From Candidatus Ribeiella danica (GTDB taxonomy: Bacteria; Chloroflexota; Chloroflexia; Chloroflexales; Roseiflexaceae), in contig JADKFS010000001.1 in the NCBI GenBank assembly GCA_016717335.1, positions 1,674,001 through 1,738,000 on the forward strand: a stretch of 64,000 bases of DNA. The letters are read 5' to 3'. The notes beneath the pieces are model-generated. The model did not search any database and was not told where the DNA came from. It saw only the letters and a list, made by a program, of their open reading frames with translations. The position numbers and the translations under genes are program-made. Each line of letters starts with the position of its first letter. The first letter of the stretch is position 1. Shown one piece after another: positions 52,161 to 64,000 of this stretch.

Positions 52161-52448
52161 ATGGACCGCAAATTCTTGGGCGTCCCGCTGGTCGTGTGGG
52201 GCACCCTCTGCATCGTACTCACCATCGTCTGGTCCATTTTCTGGCCCCACCAGAAAGCTGCGACGACGACAGGGCTTCGCTTTGTTATTTTGCGATGGTT
52301 CCACGCCTTGGTCTGGCTCTTGCTGGCGATCGCCGCCTTTCTGGCCGCCATTGATGGGCTCGGCGGGCCAGCCCTCGCCCGTACGGTCGCCTTTCTCTCG
52401 TTGATCGCCTATCTCGTGTTTCTCGTGACGCTGAACACCACTTCCTAA
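52161..52448 (+). CDS. Small membrane protein
   Basis: 95 residues starting MDRKFLGVPLVVWGTLCIVL, with three hydrophobic segments. GGAGATCC precedes ATG 52161. Its function is unknown. Confidence 0.65.
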   Translation: MDRKFLGVPLVVWGTLCIVLTIVWSIFWPHQKAATTTGLRFVILRWFHALVWLLLAIAAFLAAIDGLGGPALARTVAFLSLIAYLVFLVTLNTTS

Positions 52449-52487
52449 TCATACGGACCAGTCGCATACCTCGCCAGATTTCTCGTC

Positions 52488-52592
52488 TATAGCTGTGAGC
52501 AAACCCATTGAGCCACGATGCACGAATGATATGCCGTTGTAATGCCATCCGTCGTACTACCGACTGGCTCCTGCCAACTGCCCACTGCTATA
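52488..52592 (-). mobile_element. 105-bp TATAGC element, copy E
   Basis: TATAGCTGTGAGCAAACC to CCCACTGCTATA, 105 bp, reverse orientation to copies A and D. It sits between the small membrane gene and gyrB. Confidence 0.78.
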
Positions 52593-52615
52593 ATCCACAC
52601 AATCGAGGCTCGAAT

Positions 52616-52650
52616 CGAAACGGGTAGGAGCGTAGCTCCTACCCGTTTCG
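52616..52650 (-). terminator. Perfect 16-bp hairpin after gyrB
   Basis: CGAAACGGGTAGGAGC and its exact complement flank a GTA loop, 26 bp after the gyrB stop. No U-tract. Confidence 0.65.
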
Positions 52651-52675
52651 CAATCCGTGCGATGACCTACAAACC

Positions 52676-55915
<3,240 letters not shown>

Positions 55916-55933
55916 GTCTCTGTCTCTCACTCT

Positions 55934-55972
55934 TGTACAGTAGTCAGTAGCCAGTATCCAATAGCCCTGTCA
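55934..55972. repeat. Heptad array upstream of gyrB
   Basis: Four units of CAGTAGC/CAGTATC type between gyrB and the next minus-strand gene. Confidence 0.6.
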
Positions 55973-55986
55973 TCGTGTGATCGCCG

Positions 55987-57006
55987 CTAGCCGCGCGCCT
56001 TGAGCCCCGGCGGCTGGGCCGGCGCGCTCTGCCAGCGCCGCAGCCGCTCGCGGAAGAAGGCCATGCGCGCCGCCAGCAGCCCGCTGCCGATATAGGCGCT
56101 GCCGACGATCGCGACGATCATGCCGGCGGTCGAGCCGGTCAGGCGGGTCCAGATCACGCCGCTGCCGAGCGTGATCACCAGCGCGATCGCCAGGAAGCCG
56201 AGCGTGCCCCAGAAGTTGCGCCGGACGACGTTGAAGCTGGTGTGGATCGCCTGCAGCGGCCCCTGCTCGCTCATGACGATCGCCTCGGAGTAGAAGCCGA
56301 TGTAGATCCGCAGCCAGAACACCAGCGCGAACAGCACCTCGACCACCAGCAGGCCGAGCGCCTGGTTGAGGTAGAGCAGCACCGCGGCGAAGAACAGCAG
56401 CGGCAGCCCGAGCGCCAGCCCCACGCCCAGCATGATCCCGATCGAGCCGAGGATGGTGAGCGCAATCCGCAGCGCGCGCCGCAGGCCGGAGATGCCCGGC
56501 CACTCGCGCCGCACCGCCGCGCCGACATACGACAGGAAGATCGAGCTGAGCGCCAGCGCCAGCGCGTTGATCAGCAGAAATGCCAGCAGCGCGCCGCCGA
56601 AGCTCGAGATCTCGATCGTGTCGGGGCGCTGGCTGCTGATCGGCCGCAGCACCTCCGGCACGCTCGGCACGCCCGGGCTCTCCGCGTCCAGCGGGCCGAC
56701 CACGTACATCCGCAGCGTCGGGATCGCGTTCAGCACCGCCAGCTGCTGGCGCAGGTCGACCCCGCCGCTCGCCAGGAATTGGTCGTAGAGCACCTGCAGG
56801 CTGCCCTGCTGGGCCGCCGGCTGGCTGCTCCGCACCGCGTCGATCACGCTGCCGATCAGCGGGCCGAGCGACAGCGGGGCGCCAAACCACAGGTATAAGT
56901 TCAGGACGATCGGCGCCAGCAGGAGCCATGGCCGCCGGTTGATCGACACATACCCCTCGCTAATCGAGTCGATCAGCGTCGCGTTTTGAGGCTTCGTAAT
57001 GGTCAA
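55987..57006 (-). CDS. Polytopic membrane protein of unknown function
   Basis: 339 residues with about six membrane helices (LLLAPIVLNLYLWFG, LLAFLLINALALALSSIF, IALTILGSIGIMLGVGLALG and others). Between the first helices is a soluble part (residues about 45-120). I do not recognise the family. It ends about 70 bp before gyrB, on the same strand. Confidence 0.75.
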   Translation of the reverse strand: MTITKPQNATLIDSISEGYVSINRRPWLLLAPIVLNLYLWFGAPLSLGPLIGSVIDAVRSSQPAAQQGSLQVLYDQFLASGGVDLRQQLAVLNAIPTLRMYVVGPLDAESPGVPSVPEVLRPISSQRPDTIEISSFGGALLAFLLINALALALSSIFLSYVGAAVRREWPGISGLRRALRIALTILGSIGIMLGVGLALGLPLLFFAAVLLYLNQALGLLVVEVLFALVFWLRIYIGFYSEAIVMSEQGPLQAIHTSFNVVRRNFWGTLGFLAIALVITLGSGVIWTRLTGSTAGMIVAIVGSAYIGSGLLAARMAFFRERLRRWQSAPAQPPGLKARG

Positions 57007-57029
57007 AGCGCTTCTCCTTTAGCCTTCCC

Positions 57030-57038
57030 ATTATACCA
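57030..57038 (-). promoter_or_regulatory. Extended -10 promoter for the membrane protein gene
   Basis: TGGTATAAT on the minus strand, 24 bp before the ATG at 57006; the leader is short. Confidence 0.55.
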
Positions 57039-57077
57039 TATTTCGGCGGTTTCGGCTTGGTGTTTGAAACATGTGTG

Positions 57078-57580
57078 CTTCCGGGCGCTGCGCGCCCCGG
57101 CCCCTCACCTTGTCAGCTTGTCACCTTGTCAGCTTGTCATCTTTTCTCCGGGGCGCGCCCCCGGCCCCCCGGCACCCAGCGGGTACCCGGGGAACCCACG
57201 CTGGTTCCCCCGGCCCCCCTCCGGCAAATGATGCCGTACCAGCTGCAAGCATTGTGGCGCATGCCCAGTACCGCTAACACCGGACGGCGCTTCATCGGCA
57301 TTGAGCGCGTACCAGCTGCAAGCATTGTGGCGCATGCCCAGTACCCTTCGTTGGGCGCGGGTTGCAACCTGCCGCGCGTGGATTCAGCCGGGCATGCGCG
57401 TCAGGCATCGCAAGCGAGACGGCATCTTTTTGGGGTCCAGGGGCGCAGCCCCGGCCGGGGGGCGGCGGGGGTGGCGGCCCACCCCCGCCCGCGCGCCGCG
57501 CAGGCGCACTATGCCGCCGCGGGGTGAGAGGGGGCGCGCAGCCCCCCGCAGCGGGCTGAAAGCCCCTAGTGCATACTGCC
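57078..57580. repeat. Dispersed palindromic repeat cluster (member 3)
   Basis: Contains four 8-bp CTTGTCA-like units (about 57113-57142), two copies of a CAGCTGCAAGCATTGTGG stretch (57239 and 57312), the GGCATGCGC core and GGCGCAGCCCC edges. A reversed GGTACCCGCTGGGTGCC stretch recurs at 63200. No gene in 57039-57635 is supported. Confidence 0.5.
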
Positions 57581-57588
57581 ACAGAGAA

Positions 57589-57597
57589 TGTTATAAT
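57589..57597 (+). promoter_or_regulatory. Extended -10 promoter for the 57636 gene
   Basis: TGTTATAAT, 39 bp before the ATG. Confidence 0.6.
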
Positions 57598-57635
57598 GCT
57601 GCTCCACTGTTTATTACTATGAAGGACGACGGTGC

Positions 57636-58331
57636 ATGCTGACCTATGAGAATTTTGTGGCGGTGCTGCTCACGGCGATCGAGCAGACCGATCTGAATAT
57701 CGCGTACACCCAGGAGCTGCTGGATACGCACGCGCTTGGCCGCAGCCTCAGCATCACCTGCCTGCCGAACGGCGTCGAGGACGACCGGGCGCCCGAGGAG
57801 CCGCCGCTGCGCGCGGTGATCGCATTTCGCTGGTCGCCCGAGTTCACGGTCTTCTCGCTGCGCGGCGGCCTGCCCGACGGCTTCGACGGCATCGTCGACG
57901 AGCGCATCCTGGCGTCCTCGGCCGGCGTCGGGCTGGAGATCGATCTGACCTATACGCTGCCCCTGACGACCGACCCGCTCTACGATCTCAGCGCGGTGCC
58001 GCAGATATCGCGCGCGGTGCACGACCTGTACGCCAGCGCCGTGCCCGATAGCGAGAACCCGGTGCGGGTCGAGCTGGCGCTGGCCTTCCCGCAGGGCCAG
58101 TCGGCGCGCATCAAGTCGCTCACCATCCACCAGGCCTGGCCGATCGGCGACGCGCTGTTCGACTCGGATCTGCTGGCCGATATCTTCGAGGAGCTGTGCG
58201 GCGAGCTGCACGACGTGCTCGAGTCGCTGGCCGAGGTCTACCTCCCCGATGGGCGCGAGACTCCGTCCATCTCGCAGGAGATCGAGGATCTGCCGTCCGA
58301 GCGGCGCTACCTGAAGCCGCCGACTGCCTAG
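57636..58331 (+). CDS. Protein of unknown family, similar to the 22367 gene product
   Basis: 231 residues, starting MLTYENFVAVLLTAIEQTDL. It has a beta-rich centre (VIAFRWSPEFTVFSLRGG) and a helical, acidic C terminus. It resembles the product at 22367-22993 at its N terminus (M-x-TY, a proline-rich turn, F-x-W-x-P). No signal or membrane segment. It precedes two sensor kinases by 26 bp and may share their transcript. Confidence 0.72.
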   Translation: MLTYENFVAVLLTAIEQTDLNIAYTQELLDTHALGRSLSITCLPNGVEDDRAPEEPPLRAVIAFRWSPEFTVFSLRGGLPDGFDGIVDERILASSAGVGLEIDLTYTLPLTTDPLYDLSAVPQISRAVHDLYASAVPDSENPVRVELALAFPQGQSARIKSLTIHQAWPIGDALFDSDLLADIFEELCGELHDVLESLAEVYLPDGRETPSISQEIEDLPSERRYLKPPTA

Positions 58332-58357
58332 AGCCAATACCTGACGGAGTGTTAGCT

Positions 58358-60727
58358 ATGCGCCACGCGCTCCGGTCCCCGGTCCGCGAATATGGCGTCG
58401 CGCTCTGCGCTGTGCTTGCCGCTCTCCTGCTGACCCTGGTAGTCCGGGCGACGCTGGGGCCGATCTACTTTCCGCTGCTGCTGGCCGCCGTGATGTTCAG
58501 CGCCTGGTATGGCGGGCTGGGGCCGGGCCTGCTGGCGACGGCGCTCGCGACGCTGGCGAGCGGCTACATCCTCCTGCCGCCCTCCTACTCGCTCAATCTC
58601 AACCGGGAGGCCCTGGTGCAGCTGGCGACCTTCGTGCTGGCGGCGCTGTTCATCAGCTCGGTCAGCGAGGCCGGCCACCGCGCGCAGGCCGCGCTGCGCG
58701 ATCAGGGCGAGCGGCTGCGCGTCACGCTCGCCAGCATCGGCGACGCGGTGATCGTGTCCGACGCGGCCGGCGGCGTGACGTTCATGAACCAGATCGCCGA
58801 GGATCTGACCGGCTGGGGCCAGGCCGACGCGCACGGCCGCCCGCTCGACCAGGTCTTCCGGATCATCAGCGAGCAGGAGCACCGGCCGGTCGAGAGCCCG
58901 GTCGCGCGCGTGCTCCGCGAGGGGGTGGTGGCCGGGCTGGCCAACCACACGCTGCTGATCAGCCGCGGCGGCGAGGAGATCCCGATCGACGACAGCGCCG
59001 CGCCGATCCGCGACGAGCAGGGCCAGGTCGCCGGGGTGGTGCTGGTGTTTCGCGCCATCGCCGAGCGCAGGCGCGCCGAGGAGGCCCTGCGCGCCAGCGA
59101 GCAGCGCGCCCGCGCCCTGGCCGACGCGATGCCGCAGGCGGTCTGGACCGCCAGGCCGACCGGCGAGATCGACCACTACAACCAGCGCTGGTACGACTAC
59201 ACCGGCGCGACGCCGGAGCAGACCATGGGCTGGGGCTGGCAGGCGGCGCTGCACCCCGACGACGTGCAGCGCTGCGTCGACGGCTGGGCCGAGTCGGTGC
59301 GCACGGGCGCGCCCTACGAGATCGAGTACCGCTGGCGCCGCGCCGACGGCACCTACCGCTGGCACCTGGGCCGCGCGCTGCCGGTGCGCGGCGGCGACGG
59401 CCGGATCGTGTTCTGGGTTGGCACCGGCACCGATATCGACGACCAGCGCCGCGCCGCCGACCAGCAGCGCTTCCTGGTCTCGGCCGGCACGCTGCTGGCC
59501 GGCACGCTCGACTACACGACGACCATGGAGCGCATGGCCCAGCTGGCGGTGCCCGCGGTCGCCGACTGGTGCACCGTCGATATGCTGGACGAGCAGGGCG
59601 TGCTGCAGCTCCTGGCGATCAGCCACGTCGACCCCGACAAGGCCCGCTGGGCGCGCGAGCTGCGCGAGCGCTACCCGATCGATCTGGCGGCGCCAGCCGG
59701 GGCGCCGCAGGTGCTGCGCACCGGCCGTCCGGAGATCTACCCGGAGATCTCCGACGCGCTGCTGGAGGCCGTCGCGCACGACGCCGAGGAGCTGCGGCTG
59801 CTGCAGGCGGTCGGCTATCGCTCGGCGATGGTGCTGCCGCTGCAGGTGCGCGGGCGCGCGATCGGCGCGCTCACCCTGGTGGCGACCGAGTCGGGGCGGC
59901 GCTACGGGCCGGAGGACCTGGCGCTGGCCGAGGAGCTGGCAGCCCGCGCGGCGATTGCGATCGACAACGCGCAGCTCTACCGCGAGGCCCAGGAGGCGAT
60001 CCGCGCCCGCGACCAGTTCCTCTCGATCGCCTCGCACGAGCTGAAGACGCCGCTGACCTCGCTGATGGGCTACGTCGACCTGCTGTGGCGGCGCGCCAGC
60101 CGCGACGGCAGCCTGGCCGAGCGCGACCTGCGCGCCCTGCGGATCGCCGGCGAGCAGGCCGGCCGGCTCAACCGGCTGGTCGGCGCGCTGCTCGACCTCT
60201 CGCGGATCGAGAGCGGCCAGCTCAGCATCGAGCGCGGCGCGCTCGACCTCGGCGCGCTCGCGCGGCGGCTGGTCGAAGAGGGCCAGCAGATGATCGATCA
60301 GCACGCGCTGGCCTTCGACGGCACGGACGAGCCGCTCGTGGTCGTCGGCGACGAGCTGCGGCTGGAGCAGGTGCTGCAGAACCTCATCCAGAATGCGATC
60401 AAGTATAGCCCGAGCGGCGGCCAGGTGAGCGTCCGCGCAGAGCGCCGCGACGACACTGCATGTGTGAGCGTGCGCGACCACGGCATCGGCATCCCGGCGA
60501 CCGCGCTCCCGCGGCTGTTCAGCCGGTTCTACCGCGCGCCCAACGCCGAGGAGCAGCAGATCAGCGGCATGGGCATCGGCCTGTTCGTCGTCAAGGAGAT
60601 CGTGCATCTGCACGGCGGCGAGATCACGGTCGACAGCCATGAGGGCCACGGCAGCTTGTTCACCGTCTGCCTGCCGCTCGCCAGCGGCCTGCGCGACATC
60701 CCGGCCGCAAAGGAGCGCTCGCGATGA
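58358..60727 (+). CDS. PAS/GAF sensor histidine kinase with DUF4118 membrane domain
   Basis: 789 residues. Residues 1-110 are a KdpD-like DUF4118 four-helix membrane domain (YFPLLLAAVMFSAWYGGLGP). PAS domains follow at about 120-235 and 250-370 (MGWGWQAALHPDDV), GAF at about 375-530, then HisKA with His560 (LSIASHELKTPLTSLMGYVD) and HATPase (NLIQNAIKYSPSGG, VRDHGIGIPATAL, GMGIGLFVVKEIVHLHGG). GGAG precedes ATG 58358. The stop overlaps the next gene by ATGA. No response regulator is linked. Confidence 0.94.
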   Translation: MRHALRSPVREYGVALCAVLAALLLTLVVRATLGPIYFPLLLAAVMFSAWYGGLGPGLLATALATLASGYILLPPSYSLNLNREALVQLATFVLAALFISSVSEAGHRAQAALRDQGERLRVTLASIGDAVIVSDAAGGVTFMNQIAEDLTGWGQADAHGRPLDQVFRIISEQEHRPVESPVARVLREGVVAGLANHTLLISRGGEEIPIDDSAAPIRDEQGQVAGVVLVFRAIAERRRAEEALRASEQRARALADAMPQAVWTARPTGEIDHYNQRWYDYTGATPEQTMGWGWQAALHPDDVQRCVDGWAESVRTGAPYEIEYRWRRADGTYRWHLGRALPVRGGDGRIVFWVGTGTDIDDQRRAADQQRFLVSAGTLLAGTLDYTTTMERMAQLAVPAVADWCTVDMLDEQGVLQLLAISHVDPDKARWARELRERYPIDLAAPAGAPQVLRTGRPEIYPEISDALLEAVAHDAEELRLLQAVGYRSAMVLPLQVRGRAIGALTLVATESGRRYGPEDLALAEELAARAAIAIDNAQLYREAQEAIRARDQFLSIASHELKTPLTSLMGYVDLLWRRASRDGSLAERDLRALRIAGEQAGRLNRLVGALLDLSRIESGQLSIERGALDLGALARRLVEEGQQMIDQHALAFDGTDEPLVVVGDELRLEQVLQNLIQNAIKYSPSGGQVSVRAERRDDTACVSVRDHGIGIPATALPRLFSRFYRAPNAEEQQISGMGIGLFVVKEIVHLHGGEITVDSHEGHGSLFTVCLPLASGLRDIPAAKERSR

Positions 60728-63150
60728 CTATCGAAGACGATCTGGAGGGTGAGCCGGGCGCCGGCCCCCCGCCACCGCAGGGCCCCAGCACGGCGGCGCA
60801 GGCCGGCCTGCAGGACCAGCGCGGGCTGGCGTTTCTGGCTGAGGCGAGCGCCCTGATCGGCAGCTCGCTCGACTACGAGGCCACCCTGTCGAACGTGGCG
60901 CGGCTGGCCGTGCCGACGATCGCCGACCAGTGCGTGGTGGACATCGTGCGGCCCGACGGCGCGGTGCGCAGGCTGATCGCGGTCGCCGGCGCCGCCGTGA
61001 CGGTCGGGCGCGAGATCGAGCGGCACTACCCGGTCGACCAGGCGAGCCCGATCCCGGCCATGCACGTCATCGCAAGCGGCCGGTCGCAGCTGCTCCCCGA
61101 GATGCCCGACGACGAGGGGTCGGCGGCGCGCGGCTCCGAGTCGCTTGAGCTGATGCGCAAGATGAACGTCCAGTCGGCGATGATCGTCCCGCTGGTCGCC
61201 CGCGGGCGCATGCTCGGCGCGCTCTCGCTGGGCATCACGACCTCGGGTCGGCGCTACGACCCCAACGACCTGGTGCTGGCCGAGGAGCTGGCCCGCCGCG
61301 CGGCCCTGGCGATCGACAACGCGCGGCTGTACGAGGCCGAGCAGCACGCCCGCGCCGCGGCCGAGGCCGCCGCCGATCGCACCGCGCGGCTGCAGTCCGT
61401 CACCGCCGCGCTGGCCGAGTCGCTCACGCCCGGCCAGGCCGCGCAGGTGGTCGTCGAGCAGAGCGCGGCCGCGCTTGAGGCGAGCGCGGGCCTGGTGTCG
61501 CTGCTCTCGCCGGACGGCGCCGGCCTGGAGGTGATCGCCTCGGTCGGGTACGAGGCGAAGCTGCTCGAGTCCTGGCGGCGCTTCCCGATCTCCGCCGCCG
61601 TCCCGCTGACCGACAGCGTGCGCTCCGGCGAGGTGGTGCTGGTCGAGACGAGCGAGGATCGCACATCGCGCTACCCCAGGCTCGCGGCGGTCGCCACCCA
61701 GCACCGGGCCTGGGCCTCGCTCCCGCTGATCGTCGACGGGCGGGTGATCGGCGGGATGGGCCTGAGCTTCGCCGAGCAGCGCCGGTTCAGCGCGCCCGAG
61801 CGCGACTTCATGCTCGCGCTGGCGCGCCAGTGCGCCCAGGCGCTCGACCGCGCGCGCCTGTACGAGGCCGAGCGCGCCGCGCGCGCGGCGGTCGAGGCCG
61901 CCCAGGCACGCCTGGCGTTCCTGGCCGAGGCCAGCACCGCGCTGATCTCCTCGCTCGACTACCAGACGACCCTCTCGACCGTCGCGCGGCTGGCCGTGCC
62001 GGTGCTAGCCGACTGGTGCGTGATCGATGTGATCGACGCCGACGGCGCGATCCGGCGCGTCGCCGGATCGCACGCCGACCCGGACAAGCGAGCGCTGCTG
62101 CAGCGGCTGCTCAGCTACCCGCCCACCCGCGCCGGCGCCAGCCCGGTCGTCCAGGCGCTGCGCTCGGGCAAGCTGGCGGTCGCGGCCGAGGTGCCGGACT
62201 CGATGCTGGTCGCCTCGGCGTACGACGACGAGCACCTGCGGATCGTGCGCGAGCTGGCGCCGGCGGCCTTCCTGATCGTGCCGCTGCGCGCCCGCGAGCA
62301 CGTCCTCGGGGCGATGACCCTGGCCGTGGCCGAGTCGGACTGGCGCTACGGCCCGGCCGACGTGGCGCTGGCCGAGGAGCTGGCCCGCCGCGCGGCGGTC
62401 GCGATCGACAACGCGCGGCTCTACTCCGAGGCGCGCTCGGCCGTGCGCGCCCGCGACGACCTGCTCTCGATCGTCTCGCACGACCTGCAGAACCCGCTGC
62501 AGGTGATCAAGAGCCAGGCCGAGCTGCTGCTGCGACGGGCCGCGCGCGCCGGCACGCTGGATGTCGAGCAGGCCACCGCCGGCCTGGTGCGGATCAACGG
62601 CGAGACGACCAAGATGAACCGGCTGATCGGCGAGCTGCTGGACCTGGCGCGCCTGCAGGTGGCCCAGGCGCTCGACCTCGACCGCCAGCCGATCGACCTG
62701 GTCGCGCTGGCGCGCCGCGTGGCCGCCGAGCGGCAGCAGTCCACCTCGCTGCACGCGATCCTGGTCGAGGCCGCCGCGCCCGAGCTGATCTGTCACGTCG
62801 ACGGCGTGCGCCTGGAGCGGCTGCTCGACAACCTGCTCTCGAACGCGATCAAGTACAGCCCCGGCGGCGGCGAGGTCGTCGTCGCGGTCGCGCGCGAGCG
62901 GGACGGCGGCGACTGGGCCGTGCTGACGGTGCGGGACCGCGGGATGGGTATCCCGGCCGACGATCTGCCGCGGATCTTCGACCGCTTTCACCGCGGGGGC
63001 AACGTGGCGGGCAAGATCGGCGGGACCGGCATCGGCCTCGCCAGCGCGCGCCAGATCGTCGTGCAGCACGGCGGGACGATCAGCGTCGCGAGCGTGGAGG
63101 GCCAGGGCAGCACCTTCACGGTGCGCCTGCCGCTCGCAGCCGGCGGCTGA
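60724..63150 (+). CDS. Triple-GAF histidine kinase
   Basis: 808 residues, soluble. Three GAF domains in tandem at about 35-195, 215-375 and 395-570, each with a DxVxLAEELARRAA-like end. HisKA has His586 in LLSIVSHDLQNPLQVIKSQ. HATPase has NLLSNAIKYSPGGGEV, VRDRGMGIPADDLP and GGTGIGLASARQIVVQHGG. It overlaps the previous kinase gene by 4 bp, so the two are translated together and may form heterodimers or a relay (inference). Confidence 0.94.
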   Translation: MTIEDDLEGEPGAGPPPPQGPSTAAQAGLQDQRGLAFLAEASALIGSSLDYEATLSNVARLAVPTIADQCVVDIVRPDGAVRRLIAVAGAAVTVGREIERHYPVDQASPIPAMHVIASGRSQLLPEMPDDEGSAARGSESLELMRKMNVQSAMIVPLVARGRMLGALSLGITTSGRRYDPNDLVLAEELARRAALAIDNARLYEAEQHARAAAEAAADRTARLQSVTAALAESLTPGQAAQVVVEQSAAALEASAGLVSLLSPDGAGLEVIASVGYEAKLLESWRRFPISAAVPLTDSVRSGEVVLVETSEDRTSRYPRLAAVATQHRAWASLPLIVDGRVIGGMGLSFAEQRRFSAPERDFMLALARQCAQALDRARLYEAERAARAAVEAAQARLAFLAEASTALISSLDYQTTLSTVARLAVPVLADWCVIDVIDADGAIRRVAGSHADPDKRALLQRLLSYPPTRAGASPVVQALRSGKLAVAAEVPDSMLVASAYDDEHLRIVRELAPAAFLIVPLRAREHVLGAMTLAVAESDWRYGPADVALAEELARRAAVAIDNARLYSEARSAVRARDDLLSIVSHDLQNPLQVIKSQAELLLRRAARAGTLDVEQATAGLVRINGETTKMNRLIGELLDLARLQVAQALDLDRQPIDLVALARRVAAERQQSTSLHAILVEAAAPELICHVDGVRLERLLDNLLSNAIKYSPGGGEVVVAVARERDGGDWAVLTVRDRGMGIPADDLPRIFDRFHRGGNVAGKIGGTGIGLASARQIVVQHGGTISVASVEGQGSTFTVRLPLAAGG

Positions 63151-63269
63151 GGAGCTCCGGGCGAACACCTGGCGGCAGCGACACGAACCGGCGCGGGCTC
63201 CCGGGGTACCCGCTGGGTGCCGGGGGGCCAACGCGCAGCGCCCCGGAGAAGCAGCGTAGCGAAGCCCGA

Positions 63270-63298
63270 TTGACTCCCCGCCCTGCATCGCCTATACT
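63270..63298 (+). promoter_or_regulatory. Sigma-70 promoter for the final gene
   Basis: TTGACT, a 17-base spacer and TATACT, about 120 bp before the ATG at 63419. One of the best promoters in the window. Confidence 0.7.
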
Positions 63299-63418
63299 GG
63301 CATTCACCACACTATCGAGATCGAACGAAGAAGCCGGAGCGCCAGCTTGGCGTTCTCTGCGCAGCCTCTGCCCCGCCCCTGCCGCCTGCTGCGCTGCCGG
63401 GGAGAATAGGCGCGAGCT

Positions 63419-64000
63419 ATGACGACGAGACCGCGGCGGCAGGCCGCATCCTCCCGCCGCAGGTTGCAGCAGCCGGCGCTTCCCGCCCCGCCATCGCCGG
63501 AGGTCGAGCGCCACGGCGAGCCGGCGGCAGGCCCCGCCCAACGTCTGGTTGGCTCGCCGCTGCCGGCCCCGCGCCCGGCCGATATTCTCGCGCTCCAGCG
63601 CGCAGCCGGCAATCGGCAGGTGCAGCGCGCGCTCGCGGCCCGCCGGCCGCTCCCCCCGGCAGCGCCGCCTGGGTACGCGGCCGTGATCCAGCGGCTGCGC
63701 CTCGTCGAGGATAAGAAGACGGGCAAGCTGCGCGAGGCGAAGGCCGATGAGGATGATGCCCTCGACGTGGCCAAAATGACGCCCGGCCAGCGCGCGATCT
63801 ACCGCGAGCGTATCCGCACCGAGAAAAGCGTGAAGCTCGGCGAGCAGTTCGACCAGGCGCTGAAGAAGAGCACGCCGGCGCTCGACAATATCGAGGACAT
63901 CTATACGATCAATGACGAGCTGGAGGCGCTGGAGCTCAGCCAGAAGAGCAAGCAGCCGCTGGACGCGTCGCTCGTCAAGTCGATCGCCGCGAAGCTTCAG
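63419..64000 (+). CDS. Start of a protein with LQRxxGN (contractile-injection-system cargo-like) motif
   Basis: 194 residues are visible and the frame runs off the window. Residues 1-50 are Arg/Pro/Ala-rich and probably disordered. Residues 55-70 read DILALQRAAGNRQVQR, a motif frequent near the N terminus of eCIS-associated toxins and DUF4157 proteins. From about residue 95 it is charged and helical. The C-terminal, possibly toxic, domain is not visible. GGGGAG lies about 15 bases before the ATG. Confidence 0.6.
   Translation, partial: MTTRPRRQAASSRRRLQQPALPAPPSPEVERHGEPAAGPAQRLVGSPLPAPRPADILALQRAAGNRQVQRALAARRPLPPAAPPGYAAVIQRLRLVEDKKTGKLREAKADEDDALDVAKMTPGQRAIYRERIRTEKSVKLGEQFDQALKKSTPALDNIEDIYTINDELEALELSQKSKQPLDASLVKSIAAKLQ

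Noticed and set aside
52046..52351. Minus-strand frame opposite the small membrane protein
   Set aside because: The plus frame has a ribosome binding site and clear membrane helices; the minus frame has neither.
57098..57142. Heptad array after the membrane-protein gene
   Set aside because: Its period is 8, not 7, so it is not counted in the heptad family.
58352..60649. 765-residue frame antisense to the PAS/GAF kinase
   Set aside because: Composition of a GC shadow, no motif; the kinase frame has all catalytic boxes.

Overview
The window is a GC-rich bacterial chromosome segment carrying a divergent-strand mix of housekeeping and accessory genes. The gene set (RpoD-type sigma factor, MetH under a SAM-I riboswitch, FSA/TalC-type transaldolase next to transketolase, LDH-like malate dehydrogenase, an SBBP beta-propeller protein, many GAF/PAS histidine kinases) and the repeat style suggest a filamentous Chloroflexota of class Chloroflexia (Roseiflexus/Kouleothrix-like). 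That assignment is inference from gene content; no rRNA or tRNA gene was seen.

Layout. 1-4.8 kb: gyrA start, metallophosphoesterase, Crp/Fnr regulator with a possible autoregulatory site, DUF3307 membrane protein, rpoD. 5.3-10.5 kb: talC-tkt, then a histidine kinase/response regulator pair. 10.5-14.5 kb: SAM-I riboswitch with terminator and metH. 14.6-22.2 kb (minus strand): rsmA, a GAF kinase with an ECF sigma factor, mdh, rluD, lspA, a TraR/DksA zinc-finger protein, yggT. 22.4-29.8 kb: a protein of unknown family, lipid kinase, PAP2 phosphatase, a very long GH13 enzyme. 30-42 kb: a 2282-residue secreted repeat protein, a GH57 enzyme, a PurD homologue with degraded active-site motifs, a secreted subtilase. 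43-52 kb: accessory island with gene fragments, an MntA antitoxin whose HepT toxin is truncated, a 43-bp iteron-like array, and an AT-richer four-gene operon that looks like a type IV-C-like CRISPR effector complex (HD-domain large subunit, Cas11-like small subunit, Cas7/Csf2-like and Cas5/Csf3-like proteins) without Cas1, Cas2, Cas6, DinG or an array in the window. 52.6-64 kb: gyrB interrupted by a 434-residue HNH intein, a membrane protein, another protein of unknown family, two overlapping multi-sensor kinases, and the start of a protein with the LQRxxGN motif of contractile-injection-system cargo.

Two repeat systems run through the whole window. The first is a family of tandem arrays with a strict 7-bp period but different heptamers at each site, usually as two facing arrays that could fold into a long hairpin; they lie between genes, inside the open frames of metH, rsmA, a kinase and the GH13 gene, and inside the P3 arm of the SAM riboswitch. 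The second is a 105-bp element with imperfect TATAGC terminal inverted repeats, in five copies, which itself contains a heptad array at one end. Several intergenic regions also hold long perfect hairpins with 2-4 nt loops and no U-tract. Extended -10 promoters (TGnTATAMT) precede many of the genes.

All function calls come from reading motifs and translations; no database search was run. Most long frames antisense to GC-rich genes are shadows and are omitted.
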